A stretch of 64,000 nt of DNA, from assembly GCA_963821815.1 (NCBI GenBank), contig CAWGFG010000006.1, forward strand, positions 2,294,001 to 2,358,000, written 5' to 3'. This document shows positions 27,644 to 35,660 of this stretch, in pieces. Position 1 is the stretch's first letter. Every line of letters starts with the position of its first letter. Position numbers and translations under genes: made by a program. This DNA comes from JASGTU01 sp963821815 (GTDB lineage: Bacteria; Chloroflexota; Anaerolineae; Caldilineales; Caldilineaceae). The notes beneath the pieces are model-generated. The model saw only the letters and a list, made by a program, of their open reading frames with translations. It searched no databases and had not been told where the DNA came from.

Positions 27644-28711
27644 CTACCAGCTACTGTTCAACACTTCGTTCCAGTACGCCAGGATATTCTCCAGCGGATC
27701 ATCCGGTGTGATGGTGTTGCTGGTCTTGAAGACCAACCCGCAGTGGTCCCGGCAGAGGTCCATGGTTCGGCGCACGTCTCTCCGAACGTCCTCGGGTGCA
27801 CCGTGCGGCAAGGTGTCGGTCACGGACATAGCGCCAAAAATGAGCAGCGGATCGCCGTCGCGCGTATGCAGATCGCGAATCCAGTCCAACTGCATGCCAC
27901 ACTCACGCTGAAAGCCTTGCAACCCGGAAATACCGCTGGCAAGTACGTCATCCAGCAACGGACGATAATTGCCATCGCAGTGCCACACGATCTTTGCGCC
28001 GACCTCATAAAGCGGCTCTAAAGCATATTCCAGAAGTTCCCAGTACTCCTGGCGAAGGTAATCGGGTGACACGAGAGGCCCCTGTTGTGAGCATAAATCC
28101 TCACCGGTCAGGATAGCGGTGGGATGGACGCCTTCCCGGATCATTCGTGCGCGCACGGTAGCCCGCTGCCGACCTCTTTCCGCGCTATAGTGAAGGAGCT
28201 TACGATACTTCTCCGGATAGAGCGCCAACGTCATGAGTGCGGTTTCATAGCCGAATTCGTGATACCACAAAGCCTTCGGAATCATGAACCAGTCGGCCGG
28301 ACACCAGACAATATCGCCTGTCCGTTCCTGAATTTCCTGATGCTCGGCCATGAATTCAGCATAGAGCGCATCCTCGTCAAACGAATCACGCAATTCATCA
28401 GCACTGGGCATGCTCTCGATTTCGTCCAGCGCCCGACCGACATCATAGGCTGCCCGTTCATCTAGCACCTGCTGGTCCACGCAGCGATACTCTCCGCGGG
28501 ATACCGGTACAAATATATCGATCATCCCATCGCTGTCCAGCTTCTTCTCCGCCTGGATACTCCAATATTCGGGCTGCTCCCAGTATTCGTTTTCGGAGCA
28601 GCCAGTAAGCGATTGTATATGAGTTGGAGCCGCCAACCAGCCACCGAGTATTGGTGGTCGATCAGGATAGTCAAGCGCGAATGCCGTCTGCAATCGAGTC
28701 CGCTTATCCAA
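27644..28711 (-). CDS. Uroporphyrinogen decarboxylase-like (URO-D superfamily) protein
   Basis: A 355-residue protein of the URO-D/cobamide-methyltransferase superfamily. RTRLQTAFALDYPDRPPILG, then a long helical part, CPADWFMIPK, LLHYSAERGRQ, GAKIVWHCDGNY, SGISGLQGFQRECGM, LIFGAMSV and LVFKTSNTI follow the TIM-barrel order, with His/Cys (WHCDGN) where a substrate or metal would sit. It lacks the heme-type HemE motifs, so a methyltransferase-like or unknown role is more likely than heme synthesis. The start is uncertain: GAGGAG sits six bases before TTG at 28711, which gives the family-like N-terminus MDKRTRL; a TTG at 28732 is also in frame. It stands alone on its strand. Confidence 0.75.
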   Translation of the reverse strand: MDKRTRLQTAFALDYPDRPPILGGWLAAPTHIQSLTGCSENEYWEQPEYWSIQAEKKLDSDGMIDIFVPVSRGEYRCVDQQVLDERAAYDVGRALDEIESMPSADELRDSFDEDALYAEFMAEHQEIQERTGDIVWCPADWFMIPKALWYHEFGYETALMTLALYPEKYRKLLHYSAERGRQRATVRARMIREGVHPTAILTGEDLCSQQGPLVSPDYLRQEYWELLEYALEPLYEVGAKIVWHCDGNYRPLLDDVLASGISGLQGFQRECGMQLDWIRDLHTRDGDPLLIFGAMSVTDTLPHGAPEDVRRDVRRTMDLCRDHCGLVFKTSNTITPDDPLENILAYWNEVLNSSW

Positions 28712-28858
28712 CACAGTCTCCTCTTCAGTCAACGGTTGTGGGGTATGATGTCGTTAATCGCAGCAGAGCAATGACTAGCTCAGCCCTGAGGATACGTATA
28801 GTGACTAGACGCGGCAACGCTTCGTTGCCGTCATCCTACAACAGAAAACGGTCTAGTT

Positions 28859-30205
28859 CTAGTACTTGGCGAGATATCGATTCAGTTCCCACATGGTAAC
28901 GTAGGAGCGGTAGTCGTTCCATTCAAGGCGTTTCGCCTCGATGTAGCGCTCATACACATGCGGACCCAATGCATCCTGTATGACCTCGTCTTCGGAAAGC
29001 GCGTCAATTGCACTGCCCAGATCGCCGGGCAATAGGTCCATGCCGGCGCGCCCTCCGTCTACATGATAGAGATCCTCTTCGGTGGGATTCGGCGGCTCCA
29101 TGCGGTGTTCGATGCCGTCCAATCCCGCAGCCAACATGGTTGCCAGCGCCAAATAGGGATTCGCACTCGGGTCAGGACAACGTAGTTCACAGCGCGCACT
29201 CATGGGTCGTTCGCTGCCAATGCGCGGAATACGGATGAGCGCGCTGCGGTTCGTTGTGCCCCACGAAAGATAGACCGGCGCTTCATAACCGGGAACCAGT
29301 CGCTTATAACTGTTTACCAGCGGCGCAATGATGGGCGTGATGGCAGGCGCATGGATCAGTTGTCCTGCAATGAATGAGAGCGCAATTTCGCTTAGCCCAT
29401 ATTCATTCTCCTCATCATACATGGCTGTCTCTCCGCTATCCGTGTGCCAAAGGCTCTGATGAATGTGCATGCCTGAGCCATTGATGCCGGTGATGGGCTT
29501 CGGCATGAACGTACAGTAGAGATTGTTCTTCTGGGCAATAGCTTTCAACGTTATCCGCACTGTGACGGTACTGTCTGCCGTCTGCAATGCCGGACCATAC
29601 GAGAAGTCGATTTCGCTTTGCCCGCTCGCGACTTCATGGTGCGACGCTTCTACGTCAATGCCCATGGACTGTAGCGCATCCACCATCTGCCGCCGGACGC
29701 TGTGCGCCATATCAGTACTCACATCGAAATAGCTTGCATTGTCGTGCGGTCGCAGGGGAAGCAATTGGCCATCCGTATTGCGGTTGAATAGAAAGAACTC
29801 CAACTCCGGACCGACGCGGTACTCCAGGCCATGCTCGGCTGCGCGCGCGATTTGCCGCCGGAGCACATGTCGCGGGTCACCGGCAAAAGGTTCGCCATCA
29901 GGCGTATGGACGTCGCAGATGACGCGCGCCGTGGAAAGGTCCATCTCCCACGGAATGGCGACGAATGTTGACAAGTCGGGGACCAGGTACATATCGCTTT
30001 CGGCGACGCGTGCAAAGCCCTCGACCGAACTTCCGTCAAACCAGACGCCTTGTGACACGGAATTGTCCCAATGGGCAACAGGAATCGTCACATGCTTGGC
30101 GATGCCCACGATATCCGAAAATTGCAGGCGGATGAATCGAATATCGTTGCGCCGGATGATTTCGTCCACACGCTTAAGGTCTTCAGGATCGTATTCAATC
30201 GTCAT
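28859..30205 (-). CDS. glnA: Glutamine synthetase, GSI-alpha type
   Basis: It makes glutamine from glutamate, ammonia and ATP. At 448 residues it has the short GSI-alpha (Bacillus-like) form, ending RYIEAKRLEWNDYRSYVTMW and ...YLAKY rather than the longer beta form. Active-site and nucleotide motifs are WFDGSSVEGFARVAESD, GPELEFFLF, HHEVASGQSEIDF, NGSGMHIHQSLW and NRSALIRIP. The Arg of EGFAR, which in Bacillus transmits glutamine feedback, is kept. GAGGGG precedes the ATG. A promoter with an inverted-repeat operator lies upstream. A second, beta-type synthetase lies 315 bases upstream on the same strand. Confidence 0.95.
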   Translation of the reverse strand: MTIEYDPEDLKRVDEIIRRNDIRFIRLQFSDIVGIAKHVTIPVAHWDNSVSQGVWFDGSSVEGFARVAESDMYLVPDLSTFVAIPWEMDLSTARVICDVHTPDGEPFAGDPRHVLRRQIARAAEHGLEYRVGPELEFFLFNRNTDGQLLPLRPHDNASYFDVSTDMAHSVRRQMVDALQSMGIDVEASHHEVASGQSEIDFSYGPALQTADSTVTVRITLKAIAQKNNLYCTFMPKPITGINGSGMHIHQSLWHTDSGETAMYDEENEYGLSEIALSFIAGQLIHAPAITPIIAPLVNSYKRLVPGYEAPVYLSWGTTNRSALIRIPRIGSERPMSARCELRCPDPSANPYLALATMLAAGLDGIEHRMEPPNPTEEDLYHVDGGRAGMDLLPGDLGSAIDALSEDEVIQDALGPHVYERYIEAKRLEWNDYRSYVTMWELNRYLAKY

Positions 30206-30253
30206 CGGCCAGAATTCCCCTCTGTGACAGTGTATTTAAACCTTCCGGAGTGC

Positions 30254-30355
30254 ACGAATTACGCAATTCGCTGGAGTATGACTATTGTATCACTTGCGAG
30301 CAACTGAACAAACAGTCTGGGGATCGTTGAGTGGTTTGTTTTGGTAAACAAACCA
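30254..30355 (-). promoter_or_regulatory. Promoter of the GSI-alpha gene with two inverted repeats
   Basis: TTGTTC (plus-strand 30306-30311), 16 bases and TACAAT (30284-30289) read as a minus-strand promoter with a start near 30277. A 10-bp inverted repeat TGGTTTGTTT/AAACAAACCA with a four-base centre (30332-30355) sits about 66 bases upstream of that start, an activator-type position. CGAATT/AATTCG (30254-30269) sits just downstream. Neither matches the TnrA/GlnR consensus, so the regulator is unknown. Confidence 0.5.
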
Positions 30356-30427
30356 TGCGCTTAGTTGACCGAACATGCGTAGTAGCACATGGACATGTGC
30401 ACGATCTACCCGGCAGCTACATGAACG

Positions 30428-30463
30428 ATAAAACGACCTGCCTCACAGGAGGACAGGTCGTTT
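30428..30463 (-). terminator. Terminator after the GSI-beta gene
   Basis: A perfect 10-bp stem (AAACGACCTG at 30431-30440 with 30454-30463) and a 13-base loop run into TTTTAT on the minus strand, 57 bases after the beta-type synthetase stop. Confidence 0.8.
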
Positions 30464-30519
30464 TTCGTTCAGGTTACCTTACGTCTAGATATACAGTACT
30501 GCGGTTTGCATTAACGTGC

Positions 30520-31935
30520 CTAGACGCCGTAGTACATTACATACTCGTGCGGATGCGGTCGCAGGCGAACGGCATCGACATCGTTGATGCGCTTATAGGC
30601 TACATAAGCGTCAATCAGGTCCTTTGTGAAGACATTGCCTTCCAGCAGATACGCGTGATCCGCCACCAGCTCATCCAACACCTCACCCAGCGAGCCCTTG
30701 ACCGTGGTCACAGTCTCAAGGGTATCCTCGTCGAAGAGGTCCATCTCAGCCGGGCTGCCCGGATCGATCTTGTTCTTGATACCGTCGAGACCTGCCATGA
30801 CCATGGCGGCGAAGGCGAGATACGGATTAGCTGCCGGGTCCGGGCAGCGGAACTCTATACGCTTGGCCTTGGGCGACTGCGAATAGGTCGGAATACGAAC
30901 GGCGGCAGAGCGGTTTCGTGCGGAATACGCAACGACGACCGGTGCTTCGTAGCCAGGAACCAGGCGGCGGTACGAGTTCGTGATCGGCGCACCGAAGGCT
31001 AACAGTGAGTTGATGTGCTTCAGGATGCCGCCGGTATACCATAGGGCCAATTCACTCAGTCCTGCATATCCATCGCCGGCGAAGAGCGGCTCGCCGTCTT
31101 TCCACAGGCTCTGATGCGTGTGCATACCGGAACCATTGTCCTGGAAGATAGGCTTAGGCATGAAGGTCACGGATTTGCCATAATCCTTAGCCACGTTCTT
31201 GATGATGTACTTGTAAGCCTGTACGTTATCGGCCAACTTGACCAGCGGACCGAAGCGCATGTCAATCTCAGCCTGTCCTGCCGTACCTACCTCGTGGTGG
31301 TGAATCTCGATATCGATACCGGCGTCGATCAGGGTGCGCACCATAATGGAACGCAGATCCTGTGCTGTATCAAACGGTGCAACGGGGAAGTAACCGCCCT
31401 TGAGACCGATCTTGTGACCAAGTCCGGGATCGGCAGATGTCCATGGCGCTTCTTCAGAAGTTACGCTGTAACCGGCTTCATTCTGACCGGAGAAGTAGGA
31501 AACTTCATCAAAGATAAAAAATTCAGCTTCAGGACCGACCAGCACCTCGTCGGCGATGCCAGTTGACTTCACATAATCGACCGCCTTCTGAGCTACATAG
31601 CGCGGATCGCGGTCATAGGACTCGCCGGTGATGGAGTCGACTACGTTACATACTAGGCTGAGCGTCGGCATTGCGCAGACCGGATCAATGATCGCTGTCG
31701 TAGGATCTGCGATCAGATTCATGTCACTGGCTTCAATGGTTTTAAAACCGCGAATGGATGAACCGTCGAAGCCCATGCCCTCTTCAAATACAGTATGCTC
31801 GTCAAACTCCTCGACTGGCATTGAGAAGTGCTGCCACTGTCCAAACAGATCGGTAAATTTCACATCGACAATAAGAACATCATTTTCTTTAATTGCTGCT
31901 GAGACATCTTGAGGAGTATTACATCCCAAATGCAT
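30520..31935 (-). CDS. glnA: Glutamine synthetase, GSI-beta type, lacking the adenylylation tyrosine
   Basis: A second type-I glutamine synthetase. The 471 residues match the beta subtype (E. coli 469), starting MHLGCNTPQDVSAAIKEND with FTDLFGQWQHFSMP, and including GFDGSSIRGFKTIEASDMN, GPEAEFFIFD, HHHEVGTAGQAEIDMRF, NGSGMHTHQSLWKDG and NRSAAVRIP. The start at 31935 is supported by GGGAG and by the family N-terminus; the frame opens earlier without homology. Where E. coli has NLYDLPPEE around the adenylylated Tyr397, this protein reads DLFDEDTLE: Phe replaces Tyr. Covalent regulation by GlnE would then be absent. The promoter probably lies between the 32072 terminator and the start. Confidence 0.93.
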   Translation of the reverse strand: MHLGCNTPQDVSAAIKENDVLIVDVKFTDLFGQWQHFSMPVEEFDEHTVFEEGMGFDGSSIRGFKTIEASDMNLIADPTTAIIDPVCAMPTLSLVCNVVDSITGESYDRDPRYVAQKAVDYVKSTGIADEVLVGPEAEFFIFDEVSYFSGQNEAGYSVTSEEAPWTSADPGLGHKIGLKGGYFPVAPFDTAQDLRSIMVRTLIDAGIDIEIHHHEVGTAGQAEIDMRFGPLVKLADNVQAYKYIIKNVAKDYGKSVTFMPKPIFQDNGSGMHTHQSLWKDGEPLFAGDGYAGLSELALWYTGGILKHINSLLAFGAPITNSYRRLVPGYEAPVVVAYSARNRSAAVRIPTYSQSPKAKRIEFRCPDPAANPYLAFAAMVMAGLDGIKNKIDPGSPAEMDLFDEDTLETVTTVKGSLGEVLDELVADHAYLLEGNVFTKDLIDAYVAYKRINDVDAVRLRPHPHEYVMYYGV

Positions 31936-32071
31936 CTTTTTCTCCCTTACATCGACGTGCAACAACGTCATGCGTTGCTGCTGGGTTAGTCTAGCTTTGA
32001 GGCTTATTCGGAGAACCAATCGATAACAGGTTTCCTATAGCACGCTATAATAGAACGATCTGAACCAAAAG

Positions 32072-32143
32072 AAAAACTCTGGCTACATCTCTCGAGAGGG
32101 TTTCGAGCTACGCTTCTTCCCCTCACCGACCGATGTAACCAGA
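32072..32143 (-). terminator. Terminator (or attenuator) between the 29-residue peptide gene and glnA
   Basis: A 12-bp stem with one G-U pair (32078-32089 with 32132-32143) holds a 42-base cap that can form an inner stem GAGGG/CCCTC (32096-32100 with 32120-32124). On the minus strand it is followed by TTTTT (32076-32072). It lies 76 bases after the small gene and about 140 bases before the glnA start, so it could either end the small transcript or attenuate read-through. Confidence 0.6.
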
Positions 32144-32218
32144 ACCTGAATCCCTACAAAGGTATACGATTCAATAGCTAGCAGACTTCTGAACTGTATT
32201 CTAGTCTCCAGCTAAGAG

Positions 32219-32308
32219 TTATTCTGACTTCTTCACCAGGAACTTCGGTGCGACAACCCACATCGTGAACAGTGTTACAAATCCACCCAGAGCTAGAAGC
32301 AGTTCCAT
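32219..32308 (-). CDS. 29-residue single-pass membrane peptide
   Basis: The frame from the ATG at 32308 encodes 29 residues beginning MELLLALGGFVTLFTMWV, a single hydrophobic helix, and ending in a basic/charged tail with KKSE. AAGGGAGAG lies about eight bases before the ATG, a strong ribosome site for such a short frame. The leader has a hairpin CGCCGA/TCGGCG (32361-32366 with 32374-32379) and, further up, a palindrome TTGTGCA/TGCACAA (32463-32479). I do not recognise the family. It precedes glnA with a terminator between them. A leader peptide is an alternative, but it is not enriched in glutamine or any one residue. Confidence 0.55.
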   Translation of the reverse strand: MELLLALGGFVTLFTMWVVAPKFLVKKSE

Positions 32309-32725
32309 ATTTACTCTCTCCCTTGTATCACACTTGCTTGCCAGTTGCTTATTCCTGCTCCGCCGAACAATCATCGGCGTTTCATTTCCTACTTGTCGCA
32401 AGTATAGGCAGATGAGCGGTTGAATACCATCGCAATATCGTACAAACTTTACCATCGAATGTTTGTGCAATATGCACAATACGCCAAGATACTCTTCAAT
32501 ATGTAGTGAAAAACGTGGCATATTCGCTCCTTACAACCGCATAAGAGGGTTATTCAGCTTTGTCAATATCACAAAAAGCCCATACGGCTGTAAGCGATTG
32601 CCTTCGTTTGATGCGAACAAACGCCATCTGCTACACTGCGGTGAAGTCGTTCTCAACTGTGGCAGTGTGTACTGCATCCCCTTCAACGTGAGTGTGCGTA
32701 ATCTATTTTAAGGAAACATCAAACT
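32309..32725. other. Divergent intergenic region (small peptide gene / Mo oxidoreductase)
   Basis: No other gene is seen. It contains the 17-bp palindrome TTGTGCA-ATA-TGCACAA at 32463-32479, a TATACT on the minus strand about 100 bases before the small ORF, and the leader hairpin described there. On the plus side AAGGAAAC precedes the oxidoreductase ATG; I see no clear promoter for it. Confidence 0.45.
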
Positions 32726-34899
32726 ATGAGCGCCAGCCAAATCGCTTCCTATCAAAATGATCCGGATATCGATATTGTTACAGGAGCGTGCCCGCACGAC
32801 TGCCCGGATACGTGCTCCTGGCAGGTAGCCGTCAGCCGATCCACAGGCGCGGCAATCGATATCTGGGGTCATCCGGAGCATCCTGTGACGGCAGGCGTGC
32901 TGTGCACCAAAGTCGACAACTATCTGGAGCGCACATATCACGATGGACGGCTGACCACGCCGCTCAGAAGAGTCGGTGCAAAGGGCAGCGGTGAATTTGA
33001 AGCGGTCAGTTGGGATGAGGCCATTCGCGAAATTACGGACCGGCTGAAGCAAGTGATTGCTGAGTATGGTGCAGAGGCTGTGCTGCCCTATTCGTATGCA
33101 GGCAACATGGGTTTGCTCCAGCGTGAAGGCATGGCACAGCGTTTCTTCAACCGTATGGGAGCCAGCCGGCTGGACCGGACGATCTGCTCATCCACCGGCG
33201 GTGCGGGCTACAGGTACACCATCGGCGGCTCTGTTGGCATGACACCGGAAGCCTTTGCACACGCCAAACTTATCCTCATTTGGGGCAGCAATACGCTGAC
33301 GAGCAACGTGCACCTATGGCCATTTATCAAGCGCGCCCAAAAAGCCGGCGCACGTATCGTCGTTATCGACCCGGTGCGCACGCGCACCGCGGCGCAGCCG
33401 ACCAGTGGATCGGCCTTAAGCCGGGTACCGACAGCGCTCTGGCACTGGCGTTGATGCACGAGATCATCGTAACTGACCTCGTAGATTCCGATTATGTCAA
33501 TAACTATACGATTGGGTATGCGCAGCTGACAGAACGGGTATCTGCCTGGACGCCTGAACGAGCAGCCGAGATCACAGGAGTGCCAGCCGAAACAATTCGA
33601 GAATTAGCTCATGCCTACGCGACTGTGCAACCTGCGGCTATCCGGCTAAATTATGGGTTAGCGCGCCACCAAGGCGGCGGAATGGCTGTTCGCACGATTA
33701 CCTGTCTGCCCGCGTTGATCGGCGCGTGGCGGGAGTACGGCGGCGGCGCCATGATGAGCACTAGCGGCTTCTTTGGCAGCATCGACACCAGCGGACTCTA
33801 CCGACCCGAGCTACTTGGTGATCGCAACCTGCGTACCATCAATATGATTCGTCTGGGTGATGCGCTTAGCCTGGATCCGGAACGCATCGCACGGGCGCAC
33901 GCACATCCACGCCCGGTCGACGGCCTGCCCGATGAAGCAAATTCAGGCCCGCCCGTCAAAGCCATGATCGTGTACAACTGCAACCCCGCCGTAGTCAGCC
34001 CGGACCAGGGCGCGGTGTTGGACGGGTTGAAGCGAGATGATCTGTTCACGGTTGTGCTGGAGCATTTTCAAACCGACACGGCGGATTACGCAGACTATGT
34101 GCTGCCTGCAACGACGCAATTGGAACACTGGGATATCCTCATGGCTTATGGTCATCTGCATCTGTCGCTGAACCGCCCGGCCATCGAACCGGTCGGCGAA
34201 AGCCTTGCCAACAGTGAGATCTTCCGTCGCCTGGCACAGGGCATGGGCTATGATGAGGAGTGCTTCAAGCAAGATGACGTGGAGATATTGCAGGAGTTCG
34301 TTGCCGGTCAGACGGATCCTGCAATGGGCGAAATTACCTGGGAAGGCTTGCTGGAACAAGGTTTCCAGCGCTTGAATGTGCCAGAGAAATTGGTCCCCTT
34401 CGCTGCAGGTAATTTTCCCACACCTAGCGGCACGTGCGAGTTCTACAGCCAGCGCATGGCCGACGACGGCTATGATGCGCTGCCTGCTTATACCGAACCG
34501 GGCTGGGCGCGCATGAATTTGCCGTCGGAGCAACTAGTCTGCATTTCACCGCCTGCCCATTCATTTCTAAATAGTACTTTTGCCAATGTAGACCGCTTCA
34601 TCAATCGGGAGAAGGCGCCCGCGCTGCTCATCCATCCGGATGACGCCGCAAAACGCGGAATCCACGACGGCGCAATGGTGGCAGTCCGAAACCATGAAGG
34701 CGAGGTCGTCCTCGCAGCAAAACTGGACGACGGTCTAGCGCCCGGAACCGTGATGGCGCCGGGTATCTGGTGGTCAAAGTTCAGCCCAGACGGACGCAGT
34801 GTGAATCAGCTTACGCCTCAGACGGAGGCCGACATGGGCGGCGGCGCAACGTTCTACGATGTATTGGCGACAGTCGAACTGGCCGATGGTCCAGCGTAA
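32726..34899 (+). pseudogene. Molybdopterin oxidoreductase (DMSO reductase superfamily), one-base frameshift
   Basis: The reading is a bis-MGD enzyme of about 724 residues. Frame 1 (32726-33397) has the N-terminal 4Fe-4S cluster motif (CPHDCPDTCSW, then GVLCTKV) and the Mo-cofactor region (GMAQRFFNRMGASRLDRTIC, LILIWGSNTLTSN, ARIVVIDPVRTRTAAQ). Another frame continues from about 33398 with ADQWIGLKPGTDSALALALM through the C-terminal dinucleotide-binding domain (LLIHPDDAAKRGIHDGAMV) to 34899. A base is missing between GCGCAG and CCGACC at 33397/33398. It may be a pseudogene or a sequencing error; both halves are otherwise intact and well conserved. Substrate unknown. A MocA-type cofactor gene lies 6 kb downstream. 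Confidence 0.85.
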
Positions 34900-34946
34900 T
34901 GAACATGTTTTTGTTGACAGAGTATTGAGTGGATGAGGGATGAAAG

Positions 34947-35660
34947 ATGAATATACAGGGACTTGAGGCATTTGACGATGTTAATCGCCTTATTGTCGTC
35001 ACCGCACATCCGGATGACCTGGAATGCGCGTGCGGCGGGATCATCTTGCAACTACTAGATCGCGGCGTGGAAGTGCACTTGGTAGTCTGTACGCTTGGCG
35101 ATATCGGCACTCAGGACCGAACCATTTCCAGATCACAACTGGCTACGACGCGCCTAACCGAAATGCAGAACGCAGCCGATCAGCTTGGACTGACGTCAGT
35201 GCAGAACCTGGGTCACCACGACGGTGAGCTAGTGCCTAACCTGGAACTACGCGCACAGATCGCGCTGCTCTATCGTACGACACAGGCCGACACGATGTTC
35301 ACATTCGACCCGCATTGGAATGGCCAAGTGCACCCGGACCATCGAGCTGCGGGCAGAGCAGCCATCGACGCCTATCTCCCCTCCAAGATGCCGCTGTATC
35401 GGCCTGAACAGCTTGGCATTTCGGGCGCACAGCTAGGCTGCCTGGAGCGTGTGTTCGTGTTTGCCACCGACGGAAACGCAGACATTATTGTAGATACTGC
35501 AGCCGTTCATGATCGCAAGGTTGCCGCTTGCGCGATGCATGCGTGTCAGTTCCCAGGTGGCGTGGAATCGCTGAGTTGGCTCAAGGAGATGGACGGTAGC
35601 GTCGGCAGCCGCATCGGCTCATCCAGCGCCGAAGCCATGCGCACCGTTCGGGTCTGGTAG
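34947..35660 (+). CDS. PIG-L family deacetylase (LmbE-like)
   Basis: A 237-residue zinc-dependent N-acetyl hydrolase. VTAHPDDLECACGG carries the AHPDD(L)E zinc motif, HHDGELVP the middle motif, and VHPDHRAAGRAA the last ligand histidine. Members de-acetylate GlcNAc-PI, GlcNAc-inositol (mycothiol MshB), bacillithiol precursors or antibiotics; the substrate here is open. GGGATG/GAAAG precedes the ATG. The end overlaps the end of the convergent GCS2 gene by 42 bases. Neighbouring glutamate-cysteine-ligase-type and HAD genes allow a thiol-metabolism role, but that is inference. Confidence 0.85.
   Translation: MNIQGLEAFDDVNRLIVVTAHPDDLECACGGIILQLLDRGVEVHLVVCTLGDIGTQDRTISRSQLATTRLTEMQNAADQLGLTSVQNLGHHDGELVPNLELRAQIALLYRTTQADTMFTFDPHWNGQVHPDHRAAGRAAIDAYLPSKMPLYRPEQLGISGAQLGCLERVFVFATDGNADIIVDTAAVHDRKVAACAMHACQFPGGVESLSWLKEMDGSVGSRIGSSSAEAMRTVRVW

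Noticed and set aside
32463..32479. TTGTGCA-ATA-TGCACAA palindrome as a riboswitch or tRNA-like element
   Set aside because: It is a short DNA palindrome, not an aptamer. It is kept only as a possible operator in the region note.
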